A stretch of DNA of 36,394 bases from Pedobacter terrae (GCF_900100705.1 NZ_FNCH01000034.1:1-36394); one strand, 5' to 3'. Counted from the stretch's first letter, positions 7,922 to 17,113 are shown. Notes: generated from the sequence alone by a model not told the origin. A program made the numbers and translations.

Positions 7922-9124
7922 CTATTTCTTCTTCGTCTCAATATTCGGTAAGAAACCTGTTAATAAACCGATTAAAGGTAAAAAAGCACAAACATTAAAT
8001 ACATATTCAATACTGGTAGAATCTGCTAATTTCCCTAGCAAGGCCGATCCGATGCCGCCCATACCAAAGGCAAATCCAAAAAACAGACCTGCAACCAACC
8101 CCACCTTTCCGGGAATCAATTCCTGGGCATAAACCAGTATCGCGGAAAAAGCCGAAGCTAAAATCATCCCGATTGGAACAATAAGTACCCCGATCCAAAA
8201 CAAACTGGCATGTGGAAGCAATAAAGCAAACGGAGCAGTACCTAATATCGATGCCCAAATTACATATTTTCGCCCTATCTTATCGCCTATTGGCCCGCCC
8301 AATAAGGTTCCGGCAGCTACTGAGAACAAGAAAACAAATAAATAAATCTGTGAGCTTTGTACCGAAACCTTAAATTTGTCGATCAGATAGAAGGTAAAAT
8401 AATTGGTTAAACTCGCCATGTAGAAGTATTTCGAGAAAATTAACAGGAGTAAAATGCATACGGAAAAGATCACCTTCCCTCTCGAAAATTGATTTACAAC
8501 GGTTTGAATGTTGACCTTTTTACTTCCCAAAAGCATAAATCCTTTATACCAATTACCAACATAAGTGAGAATAACAATTGCCAAAAGGGCAATAACTGAA
8601 AACCAGACCACGCTGAACTGGCCATATGGAACAATAATCCAGGCGGCCAATAGCGGGCCTAAAGCACTACCTGCATTACCACCCAACTGAAAAACAGATT
8701 GTGCCAATCCCCTCTTCCCTCCCGATGCGGCATGTGCCATCCTTGAGGCTTCAGGATGAAATACCGATGAACCGATCCCAATAAAAGAAACTGAAATTAG
8801 TATGGTATAGAAATGGCTGGATTGAGAAAGCGAGACTAAACCGATCAGGGTAAAACCCATGCCCACCGCCAATGAATAGGGCTGAGGTTTTTTATCCGTA
8901 TACAAACCTACAAAAGGCTGTAACAGCGATGCAGCTAACTGAAAGGTAAGCGTAATTAACCCGATCTGCGAAAAACTTAAATGGTAACTGGTTTTAATGA
9001 CAGGATAAATTGCCGGAATTAATGATTGAATGGTATCATTTAATAAATGCGAAAAACTCAAGGCAAAAAGTATCGGGAAAACTGTTTTTTCAATGATGGA
9101 AGTTGTAGGGTTGTTTTCGGTCAT
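7922..9124 (-). CDS. fsr: MFS efflux transporter of the fosmidomycin-resistance (Fsr) type
   Basis: A 400-residue membrane protein with about 12 hydrophobic segments. The N-terminal FSHLLNDTIQSLIPAIYP and the following QPFVGLYTDKKPQP loop are typical of the Fsr branch of the major facilitator superfamily. Fsr was first seen as a proton-driven exporter giving fosmidomycin resistance in E. coli; the natural substrate in Bacteroidota is not known. A second MFS-type loop, GPIGDKIGRKYV, lies between the two halves at about residues 281-292. The start at 9124 is preceded by a good TAnnTTTG element. It is divergent from the FMN reductase gene, with 103 bases between the two starts. The family call is firm; the substrate is not. 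Confidence 0.88.
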   Translation of the reverse strand: MTENNPTTSIIEKTVFPILFALSFSHLLNDTIQSLIPAIYPVIKTSYHLSFSQIGLITLTFQLAASLLQPFVGLYTDKKPQPYSLAVGMGFTLIGLVSLSQSSHFYTILISVSFIGIGSSVFHPEASRMAHAASGGKRGLAQSVFQLGGNAGSALGPLLAAWIIVPYGQFSVVWFSVIALLAIVILTYVGNWYKGFMLLGSKKVNIQTVVNQFSRGKVIFSVCILLLLIFSKYFYMASLTNYFTFYLIDKFKVSVQSSQIYLFVFLFSVAAGTLLGGPIGDKIGRKYVIWASILGTAPFALLLPHASLFWIGVLIVPIGMILASAFSAILVYAQELIPGKVGLVAGLFFGFAFGMGGIGSALLGKLADSTSIEYVFNVCAFLPLIGLLTGFLPNIETKKK

Positions 9125-9143
9125 AAGGGGTTAGCTTTTACGC

Positions 9144-9151
9144 CAAAACTA
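9144..9151 (-). promoter_or_regulatory. -7 promoter element (TAGTTTTG) for the MFS gene
   Basis: On the minus strand TAGTTTTG fits the Bacteroidota TAnnTTTG -7 consensus and lies 19 bases before the ATG, giving a short leader. No clear -33 TTG was found at the usual spacing. Confidence 0.45.
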
Positions 9152-9227
9152 ATGATAATATTTTTTTAACCTTACGATTGTCGTTGCAAAAAACCAAACA
9201 TTTTGGGAAAGTGTTCGTTTTATAGCT

Positions 9228-9785
9228 ATGGAAAAAAACAGAAAAATTGTTGGTTTATGCGGAAGCTTACGTAAAGGTTCTTATAATGCCATGTTGCTTA
9301 ACATTGCAGGTAGTTTAATTCCTGAAGGTATCGAATTCGAAATTGTGGCCTATGATGATGTTCCGGTTTACAATGCTGACCATGATTTGCCTGAGGTTGA
9401 AGAAAGACCAGCCAGTGTGGTTAAATTCAGGGATGCCCTGTCCAATGCAGATGCTTTTATTATTGTATCTCCCGAATATAATTATTCTATCCCCGGCGGA
9501 TTAAAAAATGCTATTGATTGGGCCAGCCGTGGAAAAGATTCCCCCTTGATGCATAAACCCGTCGCACTAATGGGCGCAACTCAAGGCATGTGGGGAACCG
9601 TTAGGATGCAAGCTGCATTTTTACCTGTTTTTACTTTCTTAAATATGAATCCGGTTTTACAGCCGGAAGTTTTGATTGCCCAGGCCCAGAATAAATTCGA
9701 TGCAGATGGAAATTTAAATGACGAAAAAACCATCTCTATCATTCAAAAGAAAATAGACAATCTCATTTCGGCATGTAAGGTTTAA
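9228..9785 (+). CDS. NAD(P)H-dependent FMN reductase (flavodoxin fold)
   Basis: A 185-residue cytoplasmic flavoprotein. GSLRKGSYN (12-20) is the phosphate-binding loop for FMN and SPEYNYSIPGGLKNAIDW (81-98) is the isoalloxazine-side signature of the NADPH-dependent FMN reductase family (ChrR/YieF/azoreductase-like). These enzymes reduce quinones, azo dyes, chromate or free flavin with two electrons and often protect against oxidative stress. Length and motif order are normal. It starts 103 bases from the divergent MFS pump, which may point to a shared response to toxic compounds. That link is inference. The native substrate is not shown by the sequence. Confidence 0.9.
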   Translation: MEKNRKIVGLCGSLRKGSYNAMLLNIAGSLIPEGIEFEIVAYDDVPVYNADHDLPEVEERPASVVKFRDALSNADAFIIVSPEYNYSIPGGLKNAIDWASRGKDSPLMHKPVALMGATQGMWGTVRMQAAFLPVFTFLNMNPVLQPEVLIAQAQNKFDADGNLNDEKTISIIQKKIDNLISACKV

Positions 9786-10099
9786 TCTAAAACATTCCAA
9801 GTTTCTACAAGACTGCCATTTTTGCTACAAAAAAGCCTGACATTTATTCAAAAAAAGTCAGATTGTCAATTTGACATGACCCAAAAATTAATCAATCGAT
9901 TGATTTATTGTCACAGGAAAATAATATTGAATTAACACTAAATTCACATCTGTTTGTAAGCTAACAAGTTACCCAAAAACTGTTATTTTAATAACATTAA
10001 CAGAGTTTTTTGGCACAAGTGTTGACTTTTAGCCAAATATAGTCAGAAATTAAAATAGTAAAATTGACTATATTTTTATAACAAATAAATAATAAAACG
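9786..10099. promoter_or_regulatory. AT-rich, palindrome-rich leader region of the barrel gene
   Basis: The gap holds no coding frame but three distinct symmetric sites. TGTCAA/TTGACA lies around 9864-9876, a perfect 16-bp palindrome AATCAATCGATTGATT at 9890-9905, and an 11-bp inverted repeat at 10035-10075. This density of dyads suggests operators or a structured leader for the gene at 10100. Confidence 0.5.
10035..10075. promoter_or_regulatory. 11-bp inverted repeat overlapping a likely -7 box
   Basis: AAATATAGTCA (10035-10045) is exactly complementary to TGACTATATTT (10065-10075). The right arm overlaps TATATTTT (10069-10076), one base off the TAnnTTTG consensus, 23 bases before the ATG. 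A repressor bound here would cover the promoter; alternatively the dyad could form a leader hairpin. Confidence 0.45.
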
Positions 10100-10702
10100 A
10101 TGAAAAAATTATTATTATCTTTAGTAGCAGTAGCTGGTTTAGTTTATGGCGCACAAGCACAAACTGAAAAAGGAAATTTTATGTTAGGTGGTAATGTTGG
10201 TGTAAACTCTACTAAAGTAGATGGCGCTCCGAAAGCTGATTTCAGCTTCAGTGTATTACCTAGTGTTGGTTATTTTGTAAGCGACAACTTTGCCATTGGT
10301 ACAGGTGTTGGTTACGCATATGATAAAACTGTAAGCAAGAGAACTGAGACTGGTGCATTTAAAGTTGCTCCTTTTGGCCGTTACTATGTTGGTTTATCTG
10401 ATCAATTCAAATTCTTCGGCCAATTATCAGTGCCATTGGCTTTTGGTGAATTAAAAGCAACTGATGCTAACGGCGACAACGCAGTTAAATTAGGTAAAAC
10501 TACTAATATCGGTGTAGAACTTGCTCCAGGTTTTGCTTTCTTCCCAACCAAAAAAATCGGTATCGAACTTTCAGTTAAAGGTTTAAGCTATGACAACTAT
10601 ACTGTTAAAGCTGAAGGAACTGACGCTAAAGTTAAAACCAATACATTTGGCTTAAACGCTGATACTTTTGCACCAAGATTAGGTGTACAGTTCTACTTTT
10701 AA
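10100..10702 (+). CDS. Outer-membrane beta-barrel (porin-like) protein
   Basis: A 200-residue exported protein with signal peptide MKKLLLSLVAVAGLVYGAQAQ. About eight beta-strand patterns follow, and the C-terminal strand RLGVQFYF ends in Phe. The N-terminus of the mature form, TEKGNFMLGG, is close to that of the gene at 5859, and both carry a GYF(V/L)..N(F/L)A.G segment, so they belong to one small-barrel family. Codon use is very uniform and A/T-ending, and the leader is A-rich, which suggests high expression. It stands alone, with an unusually symmetric upstream region and a terminator behind it. Its function is unknown beyond the barrel fold. Confidence 0.82.
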   Translation: MKKLLLSLVAVAGLVYGAQAQTEKGNFMLGGNVGVNSTKVDGAPKADFSFSVLPSVGYFVSDNFAIGTGVGYAYDKTVSKRTETGAFKVAPFGRYYVGLSDQFKFFGQLSVPLAFGELKATDANGDNAVKLGKTTNIGVELAPGFAFFPTKKIGIELSVKGLSYDNYTVKAEGTDAKVKTNTFGLNADTFAPRLGVQFYF

Positions 10703-10748
10703 TTAATCCTCCCTTAGGGGAAATTTAATAAAATGACTTTTTTTCAAA

Positions 10749-10783
10749 GAGCGTCCCGATATTAAATCAGGACGCTTTTTGTT
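10749..10783. terminator. Terminator between convergent barrel and M28 genes
   Basis: GCGTCC/GGACGC (10751-10756 with 10770-10775), extended by GAT/ATC, is followed by TTTTTGTTTTT. It ends the plus-strand barrel gene; the matching A-rich left flank may let it also serve the minus strand. Confidence 0.8.
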
Positions 10784-10784
10784 T

Positions 10785-12437
10785 TTACTTCTTTTCCCGG
10801 ATGGATTTAAATTCCGATCCGTTTTTCCATTTTGGATATGAAACTTCATTACTGATGCGGTACCCCATATCAAAAAGCATCCGTACATCTTCTACTATGC
10901 CTGATAAATCCCATGTTTTAGCATCGAAATTATCTTGTGGCGAATGATAACGGAATTTGGTAAAATCAGCCACTTGTTTTAATCCCCATTCTCTACCCTC
11001 TTTAATATTATCTACACCCGAACCCGTAAATAACGATGGCACACCAACCTTGGCCAAATTAAAATGATCGGATCTGTAATATAAGCCAGATGATGGAACA
11101 GGATCAGGTACAATTACCCGTCCCTGCTTTTTAGCGGCCTCCGCAGCATAATCTTCCAATTCTGACTGACCAAAGCCGTAGACGACAACATCTTTAGTTT
11201 TACCTGCTATGCCCATCATATCCATATTGATGTTGGCAACGGTTTTGGATAATGGAAAAACAGGATGTTTGGCATAATACTCTGATCCTAAAAGGCCTTG
11301 CTCTTCTCCGGTATAAGAAATAAACAAAATGGTACGTCCAGCTACTTTAGGCAACTTTTTAAATGCCGAAGCAATCTCAAATAAAGCAGCTACCCCTGTT
11401 GCATTATCAACCGCGCCATTATAAATAGAATCGCCCTGTACTTTCTCGCCTATACCTAAATGGTCCCAGTGTGCCGAATAAATAATTGCTTCTTCCTTGC
11501 GTTTATCGCCAGGTATTTTAGCTAATACATTATAGGTAACTGATTTCTTGATGGTATTTTTAACTTTTAATGAGGTGGTAATATTTAAATCAACAGCCTT
11601 AAAACCTTTTTTACGGGCAATTAAAGCCAATTGATCAAATGATTTTCCATCTAATGCAAATAGCTTCTTCGCTTTATCTAAAGTAATCCAGCCCTCTACT
11701 ATAGCCCTGCTCATTCCATTATCTCCACTTTGCAGCGTAAGTTTAGATTTAGACCAACCGCTTCGAACAACTGTCCACGGATAAGCCGCTGGCTCGGTAT
11801 CGTGAACAATAATAATCCCTGTAGCTCCCTGACGGGCTGCCTCTTCAAATTTATAGGTCCATCTGCCATAATAAGTCATATTTTTGCCCTTAAATAAAGT
11901 AGAATCGGCAAAACCAGGATCATTAATCAACACCACGACAGTTTTTCCTTTTACATTAAGATTGGCATAATCATTCCAGCCGTATTCTGGGGCAACTATA
12001 CCATAACCTGCAAAAACCAGCGGCGAGTTACTTATACTTACTTCATCCTGTACGCGGCGGGTACCAGCCACAAAATCAGTTAAATAATTTAAGGTTAGCG
12101 AAGCAGTTTTCCCTTTTAATACCATTTTATCTTCCGGTATCGATCTAATTTCTACCATGGGTACTTCCTGGAAGAAACTATTTCCATTGCCTGGCTGCAG
12201 ACCTAGTTTCCCGAACTGGTTTTTTAAATAATTAATGGTTTTGGTTTCGCCGTTGGTAAAGGGTTTTCTTCCCTCTAAACTATCAGCAGCAATAACAGAT
12301 AAATATTGGGTTAAACTAGAATCATTAATGGCTTTTATAGCTAAAGAATCGGCATTAAGATCAGTACTTTTTGCGCTTTGCTTGCAGGAACCAAAGAAAA
12401 GTAATGCGCAACTGGAAAGTAGAAGGAGTTTTTTCAT
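10785..12437 (-). CDS. M28-family zinc aminopeptidase lipoprotein with PA domain
   Basis: A 550-residue lipoprotein; the lipobox puts the acylated Cys at position 18 (FFGSC). A protease-associated insert is likely at about 130-260. The M28 catalytic domain carries the full metal set: H323 and D325 in SAHWDHLG, D344 in GAVDNATG, E378/E379 in TGEEQG, D406 in NMDMMG and H458 in RSDHFN. Such two-zinc exopeptidases release N-terminal amino acids from peptides. With a lipid anchor it should act in the periplasm or at the outer membrane. The T9SS subtilase lies 133 bases upstream on the same strand, so the pair may be co-transcribed. All ligands are present, so activity is expected; substrate preference cannot be read off. 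Confidence 0.93.
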   Translation of the reverse strand: MKKLLLLSSCALLFFGSCKQSAKSTDLNADSLAIKAINDSSLTQYLSVIAADSLEGRKPFTNGETKTINYLKNQFGKLGLQPGNGNSFFQEVPMVEIRSIPEDKMVLKGKTASLTLNYLTDFVAGTRRVQDEVSISNSPLVFAGYGIVAPEYGWNDYANLNVKGKTVVVLINDPGFADSTLFKGKNMTYYGRWTYKFEEAARQGATGIIIVHDTEPAAYPWTVVRSGWSKSKLTLQSGDNGMSRAIVEGWITLDKAKKLFALDGKSFDQLALIARKKGFKAVDLNITTSLKVKNTIKKSVTYNVLAKIPGDKRKEEAIIYSAHWDHLGIGEKVQGDSIYNGAVDNATGVAALFEIASAFKKLPKVAGRTILFISYTGEEQGLLGSEYYAKHPVFPLSKTVANINMDMMGIAGKTKDVVVYGFGQSELEDYAAEAAKKQGRVIVPDPVPSSGLYYRSDHFNLAKVGVPSLFTGSGVDNIKEGREWGLKQVADFTKFRYHSPQDNFDAKTWDLSGIVEDVRMLFDMGYRISNEVSYPKWKNGSEFKSIREKK

Positions 12438-12570
12438 TTTAATTATTTTCTGAATGGTCTAATTGCTTAAAATACAGCGAAAACAGCAGATTCTCATATT
12501 AGCTAAAAAGGATCGCCATCTCAACCGCAGCGTTCAAAGGGTACGCCTATGGGGAGATCTGATCGAGAAA

Positions 12571-15396
12571 TTATTTCTTAATCAGCTTAAATTTCTTCAA
12601 TTGCTGCCCATTTTTATTGATCACCCCGACATATACCCCTGTAGATAAAGCATTAAGCATAAATTTACTCGAACTGGTGGCTTTTTCTTCAAAAACCTTC
12701 TGTCCTAACATGTTAAAAACAGATAAACTGTAATCTTCAAATGAGCCGCTCAAGATGGTTAAATAATCAGCTACAGGGTTAGGAAAAAAGGAAAACTCGT
12801 TCTCCTTCAGAACCACCACCGATACCAGATCGCTCTTTATCTGGCCGTTAACGGTTTCAAAAGTAACCCGATAAAATTGGATTCCGGTTTTTGGCTTTTC
12901 ATCAAAAATGGTATAATCCAGCTGATTTGAAATGGGCTTGCTTTGCTGTAAAACACTAAAAGTATTTGGTCCTGTTTGCTTTTCCCAGATGATATTCTTT
13001 AAATCCAAACTGGTCCCAATACTGAGGTCAATTCTTACCCGATTATCCTCAGCCAGTGACGCAAATAAATTTTTCACATAACAGGCAATCCCCTGCTGGG
13101 TATAATCAATGGTATAACTTTTTAAGCCCGTAAAATCCGTTCCATTTGCGGCCACAGCAAAATAGTTACTCTTAATGTTACTGGCATCAAGCTTTACAAT
13201 GGTATCGGTAAGGTTTAAAACCGGAGAAAGGGTGTTATCAACAATATTATATAAGGTGTAGTCTTTTGCACCAGGCTGTGCATTCCAGTTAAGCACCACA
13301 CCATCTTTACAGGCATAGCCAACTTTTAACATCCTCGGGCTAGAAACAACAAACGATTCACTCCAAATTACATTTCCCTCCACTTCCATTTTTATCATGG
13401 CTTTAACAAACAAATCTGGTGGGATCCAATGGTAAAAATCTTTACTTAAATCAATGCCAGTGGCAATAGGTTTCCAGGTATTACCTTCATCATAGCTTAC
13501 AGATAGATTTCCTGTCTTGCTTGTATAAGTATTTTCCCAGCGGATGTAGTTATCTTCATTAGCAAAAAAGTATTCATTTTTTACCGGACTAACAAAGGAA
13601 AACGTGTTTTTTAATGTATAATGATAAGCCAATGCGACAGGTTGATTATCGCCCTGTTTGATTCTGTTACCATTAACATGAACAGTATAAACACCAGCTG
13701 ATGGATTATCAAGCGTAACCTGCTGAACGTTATTGATCATATCGGCCTTACGCACAGTTGGTTTTGAGAGCGAGTCTAAATGAGGAAAGCTACTTAATAC
13801 CCAAGGCAATATGAAATCCCCGGCGGGTGTTTCGAGACTTAGGTCTAACCCGTTAACCAAACTTTGTGCGCTATTCACAACAGCGGGAGGATCGTTCCAG
13901 GCGATGGTTAGTTTCACTTCCGCTACATTAGCCGGAATAGTCAAAGGAATCAATAGATCCTGATTTTTAGCCACTTTATAAAGTGATGCCCTATTTTCAT
14001 CTAAAGTTTTTAACGACTGGGCTACATTGAGTTTTCCGTAGCCATAAACAAAATCAACCTGTGGCGTACCTAAATCATCAGCAGAATTAATTACTGTTGC
14101 CCTAATTAATGAAGCAGAGGCCGCTTTCTTATATTTCTGCTGATAAAATTGCTCCAACAGTGCGATTGATCCACTGGTAATGGCTGCAGCACCCGATGTT
14201 CCATCTTCGCCCAGGGCAACCAGTTCTGGTTTTACACGGCCATCATATGCCGGGCCTTTGCTGCTCTGATTTTCGGAAACATTTTCCCTGTTGATCCCTC
14301 CTATTACCAATAGATTTTTTGCCTGCTTAAAATTGCCGGTTAAATTGGCACGGCCTGTCATCCCTTGATAAAACCCTGCAGATGGCGTGGCAGTTCCTTT
14401 ATTTCCTGCAGAAAAAACGTGGATCAAAGTATCGGTTTCAAAAATCTGCTTATCATATGCCGCAGCCTCCATTCCATAATCATTATCGATATCGGTACCG
14501 TAAGAGTGATTTTGAACCCTAACCTGAAGCTTGTTTAAATCGGTAACCAGATCGGGCATCAGGTTAGTGAAATCAGAATAGGCAAGTTTGGCCTTTGGTG
14601 CTGCACCTAAACCCCTGATAAAGGAATTGCCATTGCCCAAAGCTAAGGTAGCCATAATGGTAGCATGGGTGGTGGGCGTTTTGCCAATAATGGCTCCGGC
14701 AACAGTTTTCCCCAATAAGTCAAGATCGGCAGCATCATACATCCCCTCTTTAAAAGAAACATTTATGCCGCCGCCATCAATACCTGGAAAGAGATCCCGG
14801 GCGTTAGAGATCTGGTTTAGGGCCAGATCGAGACCATTAATAACAACTTCCTCTTTTGCTACAGGCAAAACATCCGCGTATAAGATATCACTAAGCTCCA
14901 GCAACAACATTAATTCACCTGGCGATAAGTAAAGAGTACAAATATTGTTGATATTGTCGGTTGATTTAATCTTTAAACTTGCAACAGCATCTGGTAAGGC
15001 GTTTATATTTTTGAAGGCTAGTCTAACCAGGATAGAATCATTCTTTTTACTGCTTTTATTCAGCACTTTCATCAACCTGTCACTAACCTTCCAAAGTCCA
15101 TTGGCTTTTTCCTGATAAACTATACTGTTAGAGAAGTTAGAAACATGTGATTTTTTGACAATGAAATAATCGCCTGACAGATTTTTTTGGGGCTTTAATA
15201 ATTGGATTTCTGCTGCTGTTAACGTTCGGTTAAACCTCACCAAAACGGACGCATCGTCGCTTAATTTTAAAACATTACCTGTTTTGGAAACATATTTTTC
15301 ATTTTTTTTATCTATTCCACCAGGTTGTACCTGTGCGTTTAGACCAAAAACAGACAGACAAAAAGATAAAACTAAAAATACAGTGTTGACTTTCAA
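12571..15396 (-). CDS. S8 (subtilisin-like) peptidase with T9SS sorting domain; catalytic Asp replaced by Glu
   Basis: A 941-residue exported protein. The start is TTG at 15396: an in-frame stop lies two codons upstream and the TTG leads directly into a signal peptide ending in LNAQ. The S8 domain shows H244 in TTHATIMA, an AGN oxyanion motif and S401 in GTSGAAA. H-to-S spacing is 157, as in subtilisin. At the position of the catalytic Asp (VxVxDxG), the sequence reads NVSFKEG, placing E217 there and K216 before it. Beta-rich domains follow, then a type A T9SS sorting domain from about 866 (FPNPVADYL to the end, KLIKK). It should be exported through the T9SS and released or attached to the surface. 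The Glu may lower or change activity. The neighbouring M28 aminopeptidase could use peptides it produces. Confidence 0.88.
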   Translation of the reverse strand: MKVNTVFLVLSFCLSVFGLNAQVQPGGIDKKNEKYVSKTGNVLKLSDDASVLVRFNRTLTAAEIQLLKPQKNLSGDYFIVKKSHVSNFSNSIVYQEKANGLWKVSDRLMKVLNKSSKKNDSILVRLAFKNINALPDAVASLKIKSTDNINNICTLYLSPGELMLLLELSDILYADVLPVAKEEVVINGLDLALNQISNARDLFPGIDGGGINVSFKEGMYDAADLDLLGKTVAGAIIGKTPTTHATIMATLALGNGNSFIRGLGAAPKAKLAYSDFTNLMPDLVTDLNKLQVRVQNHSYGTDIDNDYGMEAAAYDKQIFETDTLIHVFSAGNKGTATPSAGFYQGMTGRANLTGNFKQAKNLLVIGGINRENVSENQSSKGPAYDGRVKPELVALGEDGTSGAAAITSGSIALLEQFYQQKYKKAASASLIRATVINSADDLGTPQVDFVYGYGKLNVAQSLKTLDENRASLYKVAKNQDLLIPLTIPANVAEVKLTIAWNDPPAVVNSAQSLVNGLDLSLETPAGDFILPWVLSSFPHLDSLSKPTVRKADMINNVQQVTLDNPSAGVYTVHVNGNRIKQGDNQPVALAYHYTLKNTFSFVSPVKNEYFFANEDNYIRWENTYTSKTGNLSVSYDEGNTWKPIATGIDLSKDFYHWIPPDLFVKAMIKMEVEGNVIWSESFVVSSPRMLKVGYACKDGVVLNWNAQPGAKDYTLYNIVDNTLSPVLNLTDTIVKLDASNIKSNYFAVAANGTDFTGLKSYTIDYTQQGIACYVKNLFASLAEDNRVRIDLSIGTSLDLKNIIWEKQTGPNTFSVLQQSKPISNQLDYTIFDEKPKTGIQFYRVTFETVNGQIKSDLVSVVVLKENEFSFFPNPVADYLTILSGSFEDYSLSVFNMLGQKVFEEKATSSSKFMLNALSTGVYVGVINKNGQQLKKFKLIKK

Positions 15397-15518
15397 AAAT
15401 TATTTTATTATAAAATTTTGGTTACATGATATATGTTCCCTAAATTAGGATTTATAAGGTAATCCGCAAATATTATTAACTAACTTATTCAACCTAAACT
15501 AATTTAATTCTAACTAAG

Positions 15519-16355
15519 ATGAAAACAACCAATTTTTTATCGCTTGCTGCCGCATGCCTTTTGCTCACCAATCTATATTCCTGTAAGAATAATAATACAG
15601 AAAATGCAGTAGAAGGCAAAACCGAAATTTCTGCGGGCAAACTATCTCAGATCAAATCACTTGGCTTTAGTACCGATAACATTCGTAAGATAGATGAAGG
15701 TTATCTGGTAGAGGGAGATATCCTTTTAACCGACGATAATCTAGCTGAACCTTCTACCGGCGCAAATTTAAATATTGCTGAAACTGAACAATACCGAACC
15801 ACAAACATTGTTAAATCTTTACCACGTGTAATTACAGTATCGGTAACCAACCTGCCTCAGGTATATAGCGATGCGGTAAACACCATGATTTCGAGATACA
15901 ACTCATTGGGTTTACGTATCACTTTCCAAAGGGCCAGCGCCGGAACAACCGGAAACATTAATGTTGTAGGTTTTAACGAAGGTCCGAGCGGTGGTTTTAT
16001 TACCTTGGGCTCTGCCGGTTTCCCAACATCATCAGGTCAGCCTTTTAACCAGATCAAAATGAATACCAATTCCGCTGCCTACGGTTCCAATCCTAATTTA
16101 TTGTACCTGGCTTCTGTGATCCAGCATGAAGTTGGCCATTGCATTGGTTTCCGTCATACCGATTACATGAACCGTGCTTTTAGCTGTGGTTCAAGTGGAG
16201 CCGGCAATGAAGGTGCATCAAACGTTGGTGCGGTAAGAATACCAGGAACACCTTCCAATCCTGATGCTGCTTCATTCATGTTAGCCTGTTCTAACGGCGG
16301 CAACCGCACTTTCAATGCAAATGACGTAATTGCCGTAAATTACCTTTACAAATAA
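15519..16355 (+). CDS. M57-like HEIGH-type zinc metallopeptidase lipoprotein
   Basis: A 278-residue probable lipoprotein; the Cys at position 22 follows LYS in a lipobox-like site. The catalytic core HEVGHCIGFRH occupies 203-213. H203, H207 and H213 are zinc ligands and E204 the base, the metzincin HExxHxxGxxH pattern followed by TDY. The HEVGHCIGFRHTD string fits the M57 (dual-action HEIGH) family, first described in myxobacterial protease B. The C-terminal part is rich in Gly, Ser and Asn and contains two Cys that may form a disulfide. The gene is divergent from the T9SS subtilase, with 122 bases between starts, and ends in a strong terminator. The family call is good; the substrate is unknown. 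Confidence 0.88.
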   Translation: MKTTNFLSLAAACLLLTNLYSCKNNNTENAVEGKTEISAGKLSQIKSLGFSTDNIRKIDEGYLVEGDILLTDDNLAEPSTGANLNIAETEQYRTTNIVKSLPRVITVSVTNLPQVYSDAVNTMISRYNSLGLRITFQRASAGTTGNINVVGFNEGPSGGFITLGSAGFPTSSGQPFNQIKMNTNSAAYGSNPNLLYLASVIQHEVGHCIGFRHTDYMNRAFSCGSSGAGNEGASNVGAVRIPGTPSNPDAASFMLACSNGGNRTFNANDVIAVNYLYK

Positions 16356-16385
16356 TAATATTGACTGATTACCTTAACAGATCAG

Positions 16386-16414
16386 AAGCCCCGAAAATTC
16401 GGGGCTTTTTTTTT
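16386..16414 (+). terminator. Strong terminator after the M57-like gene
   Basis: AAGCCCCGAA (16386-16395) pairs with TTCGGGGCTT (16398-16407), followed by a run of T. Confidence 0.9.
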
Positions 16415-16500
16415 AAAAAAAGAGATATTTAAGATGATTGAAAGTCTATCAACCAGACGTTCTAAAAGCCAGGTCTTAGTATGTTGAGTTTTGGTTTTGG

Positions 16501-16640
16501 AGCGCACTGCCAATGCAAAACAGTTAGTTTCTTCCCGTTTTCCGTTTATACGCTTCGCTGCCTCGTGCCTCGTTGCTGCAGGGTACCACTTCAACCGGGG
16601 CTAAATGGCTTGGGCAGCATTCCATTTTTGAGGTGGCAGA
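16501..16640 (+). repeat. Repeat A, copy 1
   Basis: About 140 bp from AGCGCACTGCCA to TTTTTGAGG. It shares long exact blocks with 17222-17360, including GTTTATACGCTTCGCTGCCT and CACTTCAACCGGGGCTAA; identity is roughly 85-90 % by eye. No coding sense is apparent. Confidence 0.85.
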
Positions 16641-16659
16641 GTCGCCATAAAAATAAAAA

Positions 16660-16679
16660 GGTTCGTGAGGACATGAACC
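16660..16679 (+). repeat. Hairpin element C1
   Basis: GGTTCGTG, loop AGGA, CATGAACC. The stem is complete with one G-T wobble at pair six. It is followed by TTGGCAAGAG. Confidence 0.7.
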
Positions 16680-16711
16680 TTGGCAAGAGAAAGGATTTTT
16701 GATATTGAACT

Positions 16712-16841
16712 TTCCATTTGGAACACAAACCCCAAATTATATAAACCTGATAGCGCCAAATAGCGCCCGATTTAAGAAAATATTGTATTTAAGAAAATTC
16801 AAATCGGAACTATAAACAATAGCAAGAATGAAATAACCGAA
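16712..16841 (+). repeat. Repeat B, copy 1
   Basis: Runs from TTCCATTTGGAACACAAAC through AACCTGATAGCGCCAAATAG to AATAACCGAA. It contains the arms CCGATTT (16767-16773) and AAATCGG (16801-16807), so the element folds back on itself. It shares its 5' part with copy 2 only. Confidence 0.8.
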
Positions 16842-16858
16842 ATTGGCAAAACAAAAAC

Positions 16859-16878
16859 GGTTCGTGAAGACACGAACC
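16859..16878 (+). repeat. Hairpin element C2
   Basis: GGTTCGTG, loop AAGA, CACGAACC: a perfect 8-bp stem with a 4-base loop, followed by ATGGCGAGG. Confidence 0.75.
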
Positions 16879-16957
16879 ATGGCGAGGATAAAATGACCTG
16901 CGTTTCTGAGGGCACGAACCTCGCCGAAAAGATGAGAAAAATTTTGCCATTGAAAAG

Positions 16958-17113
16958 TTCCATTTGGAACACAAACGCTAAATTATATAAACCTGATAGC
17001 GCCAAATAGCTCCCGATTTAAAGCAAAATTGTATATAAGAAATTCAAATCGGGACTATAGGCAATAGCAGGACTGAAATAACCGAAGAAAGCCGAAGCCT
17101 GCTTTCCAAAAAA
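16958..17113 (+). repeat. Repeat B, copy 2
   Basis: The most complete copy: it has the 5' part shared with copy 1 and the 3' part (CCGAAG to GCCTGCTTTCCAAAAA) shared with copy 3. Internal arms TCCCGATTT (17011-17019) and AAATCGGGA (17046-17054) pair perfectly over 9 bp. Confidence 0.85.

Noticed and set aside
8007..8258. Second minus-strand frame inside the MFS gene
   Set aside because: It lies in another frame of a well-supported transporter gene and shows no features of its own.
14588..14932. 114-codon plus-strand frame inside the subtilase
   Set aside because: It is antisense to the catalytic domain, with composition expected from the shadow of a Gly/Ala-rich gene.
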